The translations under genes were made by a program, and so were the position numbers. The notes below the pieces were generated by a model. That model had not been told where the DNA came from. It saw only the letters and a program-made list of their open reading frames with translations, and searched no databases. From assembly GCA_000424365.1 (NCBI GenBank), contig AUJT01000004.1:95372-159371 (forward strand): a stretch of DNA of 64,000 nt. The letters are read 5' to 3'. This DNA comes from Lachnospiraceae bacterium NK4A144 (GTDB taxonomy: Bacteria > Bacillota > Clostridia > Lachnospirales > Lachnospiraceae). Below are positions 8,538 through 17,444 of this stretch, in pieces (within the stretch, counting starts at the first letter, position 1; every line of letters begins with the position of its first letter).

Positions 8538-10199
8538 TTACCTAAACGAATTCAACGCATTTAGAAATTCTTCGCCGTATTTTTCGTATTTGTATTCGCC
8601 GACACCGCTGATCTCAAGCATTTCTGCCTTGGTATGCGGCCGGGCTTTACTCATGAGTACCAGTGTTTTATCCGCAAAGATGATATACGGATGCGTATGG
8701 TGCTCTTTTGCGAGTTTTGTACGTACTTCGCGGAGTGCGTCAAATATCTCACGGTCACTTCCGCTCATGCTGTCAAGCATAGACTGCTTGCGCTGTCTAC
8801 GGGACATGCCCACTGATGCCTGAGCACTGTACACCGCTGCCCTTTCTGAATTGTACTCTGCGTCCCCCAGTCCTTCCGGAATATTGAACGTAATATTGCG
8901 CTCCCGTCTGACTCTCTCTTTAGAGGCATATTTCGGAGCCTCACCTGTTCCGCGTCCTAAGCATACTGAGCAGTTATCGCACTTTGCCTTTCCCACTTCC
9001 CCAAAGTACCGCAGGATGTAGTCTCTTAGGCAGGTCTTTGAGAAACAGTAGAAAGTCATCTTTTTCAGACGTTCTCTGTCACGTTCACGGATGACTTCTT
9101 TTTCTTCCTCGGTCATATCTTCATTTTCATTATCAAGATTAATGAAATACTCATTCATCTTGACATCACGACCACTGTAGAAAAGCATACATTCTGCCAT
9201 TTCACCGTCACGTCCTGCTCGTCCGGCTTCCTGATAATAGCTCTCCATATCCTTTGGCATATTGTAATGCACCACAAATCTTACGTCAGGCTTATCAATC
9301 CCCATTCCGAAAGCATTTGTAGCAACCATTATCTGCACTTCACCGTTTATGAATGCTTCCTGATTGCGGCTTCTGTCCTCTTCGCTCATTCCTGCATGAT
9401 ATGCCGCAGCCGAAAAACCGTCCTGTGTAAGTCTCTCCGTCACCATTTCCACGTTTTTCCGTGTTCCACAGTAAACGATCCCTGAAAGCCCCGGCATGGC
9501 ATCTTCTTTTTCACGGATATAGAATCTGAGCGCCGCATATTTATCCTTGGGCTTTTCTACCGCAAAGTACAGATTATCCCGGTCAAAGCCTGTGGTAATG
9601 CACTTTGGATCATCAAGCTCAAGTATCTTCCTGATATCGTCACGGACCTGTCTCGTAGCTGTCGCTGTATACGCGCCGAGAACCGGTCTTTTCGGGAGCT
9701 TCTTCACAAAGTCCATGATCTTTAGATAACTCGGTCTGAAATCCTGTCCCCACTGTGATACGCAGTGCGCTTCATCAACTGCCAGAAATGAGATATTTAC
9801 TCTCGGATCAAGTGCAAAATCAAGAAATCTCGGTGTATCCAGTCTCTCAGGAGCCACATAGATCAGTTTATATCTGCCTGTCTTTGCAATCTCAAGTGCT
9901 TTTTCATACTGTCTTGCCGTGAGCGAGCTATTGAGATACGCTGCATGAACTCCCGCAGCATTAAGCGACGCAACCTGATCCTTCATTAGGGATATGAGAG
10001 GCGATATGACTATGGTTATTCCGTCAGCGAGAAGTGCCGGAATCTGAAAACAAAGGGATTTTCCTGCTCCAGTAGGCATGATTCCGAGCGCGTCCCTGCC
10101 GGAGATCACAGCCTCAATGAGTTCTCCCTGCCCCGGTCTGAACGACTCATAACCGTAGTATTTTTTTAATATATCTTTTGCATCGTTTAATGTTTTCAT
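8538..10199 (-). CDS. recQ: ATP-dependent DNA helicase RecQ
   Basis: RecQ unwinds DNA 3'-5' in recombination and fork repair. The 553-residue protein shows Walker A MPTGAGKS (41-48), the DEAH box AVDEAHCVSQWGQDFRPSY near 140, the helicase C-domain with TNAFGMGIDKPDVRFVVH and QEAGRAGRDG, then zinc-binding cysteines in CLRDYILRYFGE...CDNCSVC near 390-410. A C-terminal HRDC domain (about 475-553) follows. The winged-helix part of the RQC region between zinc and HRDC seems very short or absent, compared with about 600 residues in E. coli RecQ. There is no Shine-Dalgarno sequence before the ATG, only an AT-rich leader. It is unrelated to the glycan genes on either side. Confidence 0.93.
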   Translation of the reverse strand: MKTLNDAKDILKKYYGYESFRPGQGELIEAVISGRDALGIMPTGAGKSLCFQIPALLADGITIVISPLISLMKDQVASLNAAGVHAAYLNSSLTARQYEKALEIAKTGRYKLIYVAPERLDTPRFLDFALDPRVNISFLAVDEAHCVSQWGQDFRPSYLKIMDFVKKLPKRPVLGAYTATATRQVRDDIRKILELDDPKCITTGFDRDNLYFAVEKPKDKYAALRFYIREKEDAMPGLSGIVYCGTRKNVEMVTERLTQDGFSAAAYHAGMSEEDRSRNQEAFINGEVQIMVATNAFGMGIDKPDVRFVVHYNMPKDMESYYQEAGRAGRDGEMAECMLFYSGRDVKMNEYFINLDNENEDMTEEEKEVIRERDRERLKKMTFYCFSKTCLRDYILRYFGEVGKAKCDNCSVCLGRGTGEAPKYASKERVRRERNITFNIPEGLGDAEYNSERAAVYSAQASVGMSRRQRKQSMLDSMSGSDREIFDALREVRTKLAKEHHTHPYIIFADKTLVLMSKARPHTKAEMLEISGVGEYKYEKYGEEFLNALNSFR

Positions 10200-10277
10200 T
10201 TTTTATATATTTATTTGCATTCCCGTACGTTCATCTCGTGTAATTAGTACAAGAAGTGTATTTCGATAACCTTTACC

Positions 10278-10406
10278 GCGTGAAGCTAAGAATAAATACC
10301 TCTTGGAACAATTAGCCGGCAGCACTTAGTGAACACGCTGTCCGAATAGGCAATTCAGGATAACTGTCCGAGCCGTGACAAGAGGTACTTATTCTTAGCT
10401 GAACGC
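10278..10406. repeat. Structured intergenic element C, partial relative of family B
   Basis: Outer arms 10278-10305 and 10379-10406 pair at 25 of 28 positions. Between them 10304-10350 is nearly identical to the left part of the family B elements (core GCACTTAGTGAACACG), and CTGTCCGAGCCGTGACA (10364-10380) matches their right edge. The long central hairpin of family B is missing. The element starts about 10 bp beyond the stop of the WbsX-like gene. Confidence 0.75.
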
Positions 10407-10415
10407 GTTCAATAC

Positions 10416-11513
10416 TTACGATTGAACACGCTTCACAGCCTCCAGCCATGCATAACCGCTATTCTTGGTGGGCTCCAGCATGGCGCCTTCGCCCCATTCA
10501 TTCCAGGCGTTTATAAATACAAAATCCTCGCTTCTGCCAGAAACCTTATCACGAAGAGCACCCAGCATCTTTTCAAAATACTGCGGCTCTGCACCTGTAT
10601 AGATAAGTCCCTTGTAGTCACGTCTCGGAGTATTGTCCCATTCAGCAATGATACCGGGATACTCATTTTCCTCATAAGAACGAGTACCAATATTCTCAAG
10701 GATCCAGTGTATCGGGATGCGTCTCTCGACTATCATACGTCCCTTCCCGCCTGTGAGCTTTGACACAATGACATTCCTAAGGTGTCTCATTCCTGTGCCA
10801 AGGATGTATCTAAATCTCCTAACCCTGCTGAAATGGTGATTCAGCGTATACCCGGGCTCAAAATCATACCAGCCGTCCATGAGATCACGTCTGCTGTCAG
10901 CCGTCTGCGCTGTGTTTCCACCGATCCAGAAAAGGCCGTCAAAGCCGGCCTCACGTGCCCATCTGTCCCAGCACTCCTTCATCTCTGACAGTTTCTCTAT
11001 ATCATGTGTCCTGTATATCTGAAAAACCGGTCTGTTTCCGACCTTTATGTATCTGGGATCTCTAAAAAACTGTAAATTATAATCGAAATGTTTCTTCCAG
11101 TCTGCTTCATCACCGTATTCCTGCGCCATCAGGACATTTTCCTGAAGTCCGTACCAGGTACGTGTCCAGGTCTCATTCGCCCATGTAATGCAATAACGGA
11201 GATTTATATCCGGATTCGCAAGAAGTATTTCCATCGGTTTTTCCATGAGCTGATGCCCCTTAAACCAATACTGGTAAATAGAAAAACCATAGACACCGTA
11301 TTTTGACGCAAGTTCTGCCTGCCTTCTAAAAGTTTCCGGCTGATCGTGAACCAGATCATAATAGCCGTCAAGCGGAACTTTCGGCTGTATATGTCCGTTA
11401 AAAAGCGGCCTTGCACGCTTTACCGCAGTCCACTCCGTATAACCTTTTCCCCACCATTCATCATTCTCAGGGAATGAGTGATACTGCGGGAGATACATTG
11501 CAATGATCTTCAT
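10416..11513 (-). CDS. WbsX-like glycan-processing protein (GH99-like fold)
   Basis: The 365-residue protein is rich in Trp and Tyr and matches the WbsX/'glycosyl hydrolase 99-like' family found in O-antigen and capsule clusters: the start reads MKIIAMYLPQYHSFPENDEWW, then GKGYTEWTAVKRARPLFNGH, YGVYGFSIYQYWF, ITWANETWTRTW, and near the end FINAWNEWGEGAMLEP. These are the family's hallmark blocks. The biochemical role is not settled; a glycosyltransferase or a glycan hydrolase acting on the repeat unit are both possible. It overlaps the upstream Wzy-like gene by ATGA. The stop lies inside a small inverted repeat (GTTCAAT...ATTGAAC). Confidence 0.75.
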   Translation of the reverse strand: MKIIAMYLPQYHSFPENDEWWGKGYTEWTAVKRARPLFNGHIQPKVPLDGYYDLVHDQPETFRRQAELASKYGVYGFSIYQYWFKGHQLMEKPMEILLANPDINLRYCITWANETWTRTWYGLQENVLMAQEYGDEADWKKHFDYNLQFFRDPRYIKVGNRPVFQIYRTHDIEKLSEMKECWDRWAREAGFDGLFWIGGNTAQTADSRRDLMDGWYDFEPGYTLNHHFSRVRRFRYILGTGMRHLRNVIVSKLTGGKGRMIVERRIPIHWILENIGTRSYEENEYPGIIAEWDNTPRRDYKGLIYTGAEPQYFEKMLGALRDKVSGRSEDFVFINAWNEWGEGAMLEPTKNSGYAWLEAVKRVQS

Positions 11514-12739
11514 TCAGCTTTTTCTCCACTCTCTGCTTCATGTGCTATAGCGCCTATCGCATAGTAAAGTACCGGTACTGCCAGTGCGAAGCTCATCATA
11601 TTTGAGCCAATGGATATCAAAAGTGTAACTATGATGATACCTACTTCCGGTGCCGTTTTCTTTAGATTCTTAAAGCCTCTTTTTAATATGAGCAGCATCA
11701 GAAATACAAACAATGATGTACCTATGATGCCCATTTCAACGTAGAGCTTTGCAATACCGCCATCTGCAATGAGATGCTCTGTATATCCGATAGCTCTGTG
11801 ACCGTTTGCACCGAGACCGTTGCCGAGCCACTTATTAAACATGTTATTTGCAGCGCCTACCCACTGATCCGAGCGCTGTCCGATCGCTCCCGGGAGAGAT
11901 ACGAGACGCGCATATACCTTTTCAAATGCTCTGTGAAATACTACGACAAGTCCTATAAATCCCGCTGCTATCACACCACACTCTGCTGCAAAATACTTTT
12001 TCGGAAGCATATGGAATGTAAAGAAAACGAGATAATTCATATAGAGAACTATCACGATCGCTGCTACCATAGCTGCTCTCTGATTGCTGAAAAAAGCAAG
12101 GAATGCGCAGAAGAAAAACATTATCTTGCCCTTTCTGCCCTCAGACGCAATGAAAAAATGCGCTGCTGACAGCATAGCTGCAGATGACAGGTACCCCATA
12201 AGAGTACTTCCGATAACAGAATGCATCCTGACTCTCATAGTCGGTGCATCAGGAAGAGAAATGTACTCCAAACGGAAAAGGTAATTAATATAAACTAAAG
12301 GCGCTGTCACATAAAGAATTATTCCGATCACACCTACCACTGCGACAGATAACAGAAAATTCCTATGAAATGCATCTCTGCTCTCGCTGAAGCGTCCCAT
12401 GAAATAAAATCCCATAGGAAGAGCAGTTGTAAATAGTTCTCCGAGATACACTGATATCGGTATGCCTGAGCCTGCAACAGTCCATACTCCGGACAAAATA
12501 TTGTACAAAAGCCATAGACACATTATGATGTCGACCGCCGGAAGCTTTTTGGACATTACTTTCAGTCTGTCCTTTTTTCCGATCCCCCAGAGCAGCAGTC
12601 CTGCCCAGAATATCAGCATAAACACAGCAGAAAATACTCCCGGATGGATCACATCCAGCGAGATCATACTCAGAACATATACGAGCAGTATTGCAGGATA
12701 ATACCACTCACCTACGATAAACATTGCTTTTTCTTTCAT
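11510..12739 (-). CDS. O-antigen polymerase/ligase-like membrane protein (Wzy candidate 1)
   Basis: The 409-residue protein has about 10-12 membrane segments and a larger outside loop around residues 280-330 (QRSDQWVGAANNMFNKWLGNGLGANGH in two pieces). The 'GNGLGANGH' type motif near the end of that loop is typical of the Wzy_C/O-antigen ligase group, which polymerises or transfers lipid-linked repeat units on the outer face of the membrane. It overlaps the genes on both sides by 4 bp, so it is part of the 10416-13860 coupled set. Which sugar chain it handles cannot be read from sequence. Confidence 0.75.
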   Translation of the reverse strand: MKEKAMFIVGEWYYPAILLVYVLSMISLDVIHPGVFSAVFMLIFWAGLLLWGIGKKDRLKVMSKKLPAVDIIMCLWLLYNILSGVWTVAGSGIPISVYLGELFTTALPMGFYFMGRFSESRDAFHRNFLLSVAVVGVIGIILYVTAPLVYINYLFRLEYISLPDAPTMRVRMHSVIGSTLMGYLSSAAMLSAAHFFIASEGRKGKIMFFFCAFLAFFSNQRAAMVAAIVIVLYMNYLVFFTFHMLPKKYFAAECGVIAAGFIGLVVVFHRAFEKVYARLVSLPGAIGQRSDQWVGAANNMFNKWLGNGLGANGHRAIGYTEHLIADGGIAKLYVEMGIIGTSLFVFLMLLILKRGFKNLKKTAPEVGIIIVTLLISIGSNMMSFALAVPVLYYAIGAIAHEAESGEKAE

Positions 12740-13860
12740 CTTGTTCCCTCTGTTTCTGTGAGGATAGACACAACTTTTCCCCAGGATGACTCCATATCCG
12801 CGGTAAATATCGGTTCTGCCGGGATTATCTCACCAAGGATCACCTTTTTCATGAGATCTGCAAGTTCTTCCGGCTTAAACGGATCAAAGTACCACGCATT
12901 TTCATACCCATGAAGAACCTCTCTTGTAAACGGTGTATCCGCTGCCAAAATCGGCACTCCAAACTGGCGCGCTTCTGCCGGAGGATATCCAAAAGTCTCG
13001 ATATACGACGGAAAGATCAGTGTCGATGTCTGATAACGTCTCATAAGTTCCGCTCTTGGCAGTGAACCGAGCCACTCTATGGCCTGATCATTTTTTTCTG
13101 TTTCATCTATCCATGGAAGGTCAGATGCCTCCAGTGTGAAACCGGTCTTAAAACCTGTCACGCCTTCTTCTCTGAGCATCCGTGAAGCTTTTACGATTGC
13201 CGAGTGATTTTTGTAATATATCGGACCTGCAGGAAAAATGAAATTTCCATTCTTCCATGATAACGACAGATCCCGGAATCCTGACAAGTCATCTATATCC
13301 GGCAGCACCGCAGAAATGCGTTCTTCCGGTATCCTGTCTTTTTCCATGACCGCTTTTTTCATCCAGTCGGTCTGCACTATCACATGATCTGCAGCTTTTA
13401 CTGACTTATCAATATTTGCTGCGATCAGATACTGATACATTGCAAGCTCTCGTTCACCGGACTTTATAAATGAAAATCTCTTCGTATCCTGGAAGCCAAG
13501 CGGCTGATGCACATAGAGCACCGTTCTTACCTTTGTGCCATCTGCTTTTCTGATACGCTCAACTCCCCTTGGGAGAGTATTCTGCATGGATAATATCACA
13601 TCCGGTTCAAGTTTCTCCAAAAATGACGCACCATGAACAGAATCAAATGCCAGACGGTGCATCTTTGACCTTTTTACATCCGAACGCACGATAACATGAA
13701 AATCCGGAGCATCCGGAGACTCCTCAAGGAGTCCCTCAGCCCCGGTCACGAAGAACCATTCATGTTCACTTGCATTTTTTTTAACATATGCCGCAAAATC
13801 CTGAAGCACCGACAGTGCTCCTGTCTTACTCGCAGCTATATCCAGTACTGCAATCCTCAT
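12736..13860 (-). CDS. Family 4 glycosyltransferase
   Basis: This is a 374-residue GT-B enzyme. The start MRIAVLDIAASKTGALSVL is a glycine-poor version of the usual acceptor loop. The C-terminal half has the donor-site pattern FIFPAGPIYYKNH (about 220), LEWLGSLPRAEL-like spacing, and SYIETFGYPPAEARQFGVPI near 300, which contains the E-x7-E pair of GT4 retaining transferases. It should add one sugar to an undecaprenyl-linked chain in the cytoplasm. It sits 20 bp downstream of the UDP-FucNAc module and overlaps wzy by ATGA. Confidence 0.82.
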   Translation of the reverse strand: MRIAVLDIAASKTGALSVLQDFAAYVKKNASEHEWFFVTGAEGLLEESPDAPDFHVIVRSDVKRSKMHRLAFDSVHGASFLEKLEPDVILSMQNTLPRGVERIRKADGTKVRTVLYVHQPLGFQDTKRFSFIKSGERELAMYQYLIAANIDKSVKAADHVIVQTDWMKKAVMEKDRIPEERISAVLPDIDDLSGFRDLSLSWKNGNFIFPAGPIYYKNHSAIVKASRMLREEGVTGFKTGFTLEASDLPWIDETEKNDQAIEWLGSLPRAELMRRYQTSTLIFPSYIETFGYPPAEARQFGVPILAADTPFTREVLHGYENAWYFDPFKPEELADLMKKVILGEIIPAEPIFTADMESSWGKVVSILTETEGTR

Positions 13861-13880
13861 GTCCGGTTCCTCCCAATAAA

Positions 13881-15008
13881 TTAGTGCTTAAGCCAAACGG
13901 TTTCGTTTACGATCTTTGCGTAGCTCTGGATGATCTTTACTACCTTTACGGAAACATTGCTGTCCGCATAATCCTCTGCTTCTACAACAGGTTCTTTATT
14001 TTCAAACATCGATACCGCGAGTTCTACAGCCTGCTCGACATCTTCCTGTTTTATTCCGCCGATCACGATAGTTCCCTTATCAAGTACTTCCGGTCTCTCT
14101 GTAGAAGTACGGATAAGTACTCCGGGGAAATCAAGCATCGCTGACTCTTCGGAAAGCGTTCCGGAATCGGACAATACGCAAAAAGCATTTTTCTGAAGCT
14201 TATTGTAATCCATATATCCGAAGGGCTTCATATTCTGAACAAGAGGATGGAATTTGAAATTCCTCTTCTCGATGAAATGCATGGATCTCGGATGTGTGGA
14301 ATAAATAACCGGCATCTGATACTTCTCAGCTATACCGTTTATGGCATTCATAAGAGACATAAAGTTCTCTTCGAGGTCAATATTCTCCTCACGATGCGCG
14401 CTTACGAGGATATACTTGCCTGCTTCCAGATTAAGACGCTCAAGTACATCTGAAGCCTCGATCTTTTCTTTGTAGGTATTAAATACCTCTTTCATCGGTG
14501 AACCTGTGACAAACATCGTTTTTCCATCGATTCCCTCTGAGAGAAGGTAGCGTCTGGAGTGCTCTGTATAAGGCATATTTATATCAGAGATATGATCTAC
14601 GATCTTTCTGTTGATCATTTCCGATACGTTCCAGTCCCAACAGCGGTTGCCGGCTTCCATGTGGAAGATCGGTATCTTGAGTCTCTTTGCACTTATCGCT
14701 GAAAGCGCTGAGTTTGTGTCTCCGAGGATAAGCAGTGCATCAGGCTTTACTTCCTGCATCAGCGCATATGACTTCGCAATGATATTTCCCATTGTCTCGC
14801 CAAGGTCTTTTCCCACGCTGTCCAGATAATAGTCAGGCTGGCGGAGATCCAGATCCTTAAAAAAGATCTCGTTTAATGTGTAATCATAGTTCTGTCCCGT
14901 ATGAACGAGAACGTGATCAAAATATTTATCTGCACACTTGATAACAGCTGAGAGTCTGATGATCTCCGGGCGTGTACCAAGTATTGTCATTAGTTTCAGT
15001 TTGCTCAT
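13881..15008 (-). CDS. capG: UDP-sugar C2-epimerase, last step of UDP-L-FucNAc synthesis
   Basis: The 375-residue protein belongs to the non-hydrolysing UDP-GlcNAc 2-epimerase family (WecB/CapG/FnlC): MTILGTRPEIIRLSAVI at the start, LILGDTNSALSA near 90, IFHMEAGNRCWD near 110, SAHREENID near 205 and SDSGTLSEESAMLDFPG near 295. Following CapE and CapF, CapG/FnlC would convert the UDP-6-deoxy-talosamine intermediate to UDP-N-acetyl-L-fucosamine. The start at 15008 has AGGAG upstream; a longer frame to 15071 has no such site. Only 13 bp separate it from capF. The assignment to CapG rather than plain WecB rests on the neighbouring CapE and CapF. Confidence 0.88.
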   Translation of the reverse strand: MSKLKLMTILGTRPEIIRLSAVIKCADKYFDHVLVHTGQNYDYTLNEIFFKDLDLRQPDYYLDSVGKDLGETMGNIIAKSYALMQEVKPDALLILGDTNSALSAISAKRLKIPIFHMEAGNRCWDWNVSEMINRKIVDHISDINMPYTEHSRRYLLSEGIDGKTMFVTGSPMKEVFNTYKEKIEASDVLERLNLEAGKYILVSAHREENIDLEENFMSLMNAINGIAEKYQMPVIYSTHPRSMHFIEKRNFKFHPLVQNMKPFGYMDYNKLQKNAFCVLSDSGTLSEESAMLDFPGVLIRTSTERPEVLDKGTIVIGGIKQEDVEQAVELAVSMFENKEPVVEAEDYADSNVSVKVVKIIQSYAKIVNETVWLKH

Positions 15009-15021
15009 TTCGCTGCTCCTA

Positions 15022-16140
15022 TCAAACCGGCTCTGCAAAGGTGTCCGGATGCTCCGGGTCAAATACTTCATTTGCCCACATGATCGTTACCATGTCGTCA
15101 TCGCCTTCATTTATGATGTTATGTGTATATCCGGTCGGGATATCGATAACCTCTAATTTATCTCCGGAAACATGATAATCGATTATTTCATCCGTGCCGA
15201 TCTTTCTGAACTGTATCAGTCCGTGTCCCTTTACTACAAGGAACTTTTCATTCTTTGAGTTATGCCAGTGCTGTCCCTTTGTGATGCCGGGGTGACTGAT
15301 ATTTACGCTCACCTGTCCACGTTCAGGACTCTTTAGAAACTCTGTAAAGGAGCCTCTGTTATCAACATGCATGTTCAACGGATATGAAAATGCGTCCGTC
15401 GGAAGGAAGCTAAGATAAGTGCTGTAAAGCTTCTTTTTGAAAGGATCCTGCATATCAGGTACCTGCAGGTTTTCACGGCTTTCCTTAAATTCACGTATCC
15501 ACTTTGCGATATCACCGAGCTTCACATCATATACGAGACGCGGCGGAAAAGTCACAAATTCTCCTGCCGGAAGCTTTATACCGGTCTTAAGGATACGTAA
15601 AAACTGATCAACCACATCATCAACATATGCCAGATGCAGGATCGTCCCAGGGTCATTTATCTGGATTGGAAGATCTCTTGCGATATTGTGGCAGAAAGTA
15701 GCTACTACCGTATTGTAATTCGGCTTACTCCACTTTCCGAAGAGATTCGGGAATCGATATACGTATACCGGAACGTCATATTCTTTTCCGTATACAAACA
15801 CCTCTTCCTCTGCCGCTCTCTTTGACGCGCCATAATCATTATTAAGTCCTGCCTGTGTCGATGAGGACAAAAGCACCGGCACAAGATTTTCGTGCTTTTC
15901 AAGCAGGTCCAGTATTCTCTTTGTAAGTCCTGCATTACCTGTCATAAACTCTGCAGGATCTTTCGGACGGTTCACACCCGCGAGATGAAAAACAAAATCG
16001 CAATCTGCCGTATATTTATCCAGATCCTCGTCAGATGACTCACGGGTATATTCGTAAATGTCTGTATATCCTGCATTTCTAAGGTTCCATACAAGATTAC
16101 GTCCGAGGAAACCATTGGCTCCTGTAACTAAGATCTTCAT
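15022..16140 (-). CDS. capF: UDP-sugar reductase with cupin domain (CapF/FnlB)
   Basis: The protein has the two-domain CapF layout. Residues 1-240 are a short-chain dehydrogenase (MKILVTGANGFLGRNL; YGASKRAAEEEV with the YxxxK pair near 125). Residues 250-372 are a cupin with the metal-ligand stretch GQHWHNSKNEKFLVVKG near 295. In S. aureus CapF the cupin epimerises C3 and the SDR domain reduces C4, the second step towards UDP-L-FucNAc. The start shares one base with the capE stop (TAATG). The length (372) is close to the S. aureus enzyme. Confidence 0.92.
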   Translation of the reverse strand: MKILVTGANGFLGRNLVWNLRNAGYTDIYEYTRESSDEDLDKYTADCDFVFHLAGVNRPKDPAEFMTGNAGLTKRILDLLEKHENLVPVLLSSSTQAGLNNDYGASKRAAEEEVFVYGKEYDVPVYVYRFPNLFGKWSKPNYNTVVATFCHNIARDLPIQINDPGTILHLAYVDDVVDQFLRILKTGIKLPAGEFVTFPPRLVYDVKLGDIAKWIREFKESRENLQVPDMQDPFKKKLYSTYLSFLPTDAFSYPLNMHVDNRGSFTEFLKSPERGQVSVNISHPGITKGQHWHNSKNEKFLVVKGHGLIQFRKIGTDEIIDYHVSGDKLEVIDIPTGYTHNIINEGDDDMVTIMWANEVFDPEHPDTFAEPV

Positions 16141-17177
16141 TATTCCAAACCAGCCTCTCTGAGTCTCTCATGGATGTACTCAAGTTCCAGAAGCTTTTTC
16201 TTTACGCCTTCTACATCAAGGATCTCTGTGTTATCAGAGTTAAATGTATCAAACTTAGGTCTCTCTGTATTACCCTCAATGAAGTACTTATCGTAGTTCA
16301 GATCTCTGTTGTCGGACGGTACACGATAGAAGTTTCCTTCATCAATAGCTCTTGCACACTCTTCGCTTGTAAGAAGTGTCTCAGCCATCTTTTCACCGTG
16401 ACGTACACCTATCACACGAGTCTCGTGATCCTCTGCATGGAAAAGCTGCTTTACAGCCTCAGCGAGCACCTCTATCGTACATGCCGGAGCCTTCTGCACC
16501 ATGATGTCACCTGTGTGTGCATTTTCAAATGCGTAAATCACAAGTTCAACCGCTTCCTCAAGAGACATGATGAAACGTGTCATCTTTGGCTCGGTAATGG
16601 TGATCGGTCTGCCCTCCATGATCTGATCGATGAAAAGCGGAATAACTGAGCCTCTGGAGCACATAACATTACCGTAACGTGTTCCGCAGATAAGTGTATG
16701 CTCAGGCTCGATGGTACGGCTCTTTGCTACAAATACCTTCTCCATCATGGCTTTACTTGTTCCCATTGCATTGATGGGATATGCTGCCTTATCTGTTGAA
16801 AGGCATACAACCTTTTTTACGCCCTCATGGATCGCTGCTGTAAGCATGTTATCTGTACCGATAACGTTGGTCTTTACTGCTTCTACTGGGAAGAACTCAC
16901 AGCTCGGAACCTGCTTGAGCGCTGCTGCATGAAAGATATAGTCTACGCCGTGCATAGCATCCTCAAGTGACTGCAGAGAACGCACATTTCCGATATAATA
17001 CTTGATCTTCGGATTATTGTAGAGATGGCGCATATCATCCTGCTTCTTCTCATCTCTTGAAAAAATACGGATTTCCTTAATTCCTGTATTGAGAAATCTC
17101 TTGAGTACCGCGTTACCAAAGGAACCGGTACCGCCTGTGATCATCAGTGTCTTTCCATCAAAAATTGATTCGTTCAT
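16140..17177 (-). CDS. capE: UDP-GlcNAc 4,6-dehydratase/5-epimerase (CapE/FnlA)
   Basis: It is the first enzyme of the UDP-L-FucNAc path, removing water from UDP-GlcNAc and inverting C5. The 345-residue protein has MITGGTGSFGNAVL (12-25) for NADP, HAAALKQVP near 85, and STDKAAYPINAMGTSKAM near 125-145. The MGTSK there replaces the usual YxxxK with MxxxK, as known for CapE. TRYGNVMCSRGSVIPLF follows near 165. GGAGGATATT precedes the ATG. It leads the capE-capF-capG set. Confidence 0.93.
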   Translation of the reverse strand: MNESIFDGKTLMITGGTGSFGNAVLKRFLNTGIKEIRIFSRDEKKQDDMRHLYNNPKIKYYIGNVRSLQSLEDAMHGVDYIFHAAALKQVPSCEFFPVEAVKTNVIGTDNMLTAAIHEGVKKVVCLSTDKAAYPINAMGTSKAMMEKVFVAKSRTIEPEHTLICGTRYGNVMCSRGSVIPLFIDQIMEGRPITITEPKMTRFIMSLEEAVELVIYAFENAHTGDIMVQKAPACTIEVLAEAVKQLFHAEDHETRVIGVRHGEKMAETLLTSEECARAIDEGNFYRVPSDNRDLNYDKYFIEGNTERPKFDTFNSDNTEILDVEGVKKKLLELEYIHERLREAGLE

Positions 17178-17222
17178 AATATCCTCCTCTATGAACGCAA
17201 ATTTATATCTAACTAATTATTG

Positions 17223-17414
17223 TGATGTAAGGGTCAAAAGTAAATTTTGCCCCTTACTGATGTCACGGATTGCTTCATTGCTACGCAATTCCCGCAATCC
17301 TAAAACACTCGCATTCCGCGTAATAACGCTACTTGCTCGTGTTTTGCGGGTCCCAAGGTCTCAATCCTCTTTGTGCAAGCACAATCGGATTTTGACCTTT
17401 TGACCCTGACATCA
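17223..17414. repeat. Structured intergenic element D
   Basis: The 267-bp gap upstream of capE is filled by a bounded, multi-hairpin element. Outer arms TGATGTAAGGGTCAAAA (17223-17239) and 17398-17414 pair with one mismatch in 17. Inside are GGTC-AATCC-TTGTGC against GCACAA-GGATT-GACC (17357-17397), AAAACAC with GTGTTTT (17302-17308 and 17339-17345) flanked by CCCGC and GCGGG, and GGATTGC with GCAATCC (17268-17300). No gene-like frame is inside. Confidence 0.8.
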
Positions 17415-17444
17415 TATCGCGCAAAATGAACGCATTCCACGAAA

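Noticed and set aside
10200-10277. LexA box before recQ (GAACGTACGGGAAT)
   Set aside because: Only about 9 of 14 positions fit and the right half is wrong.
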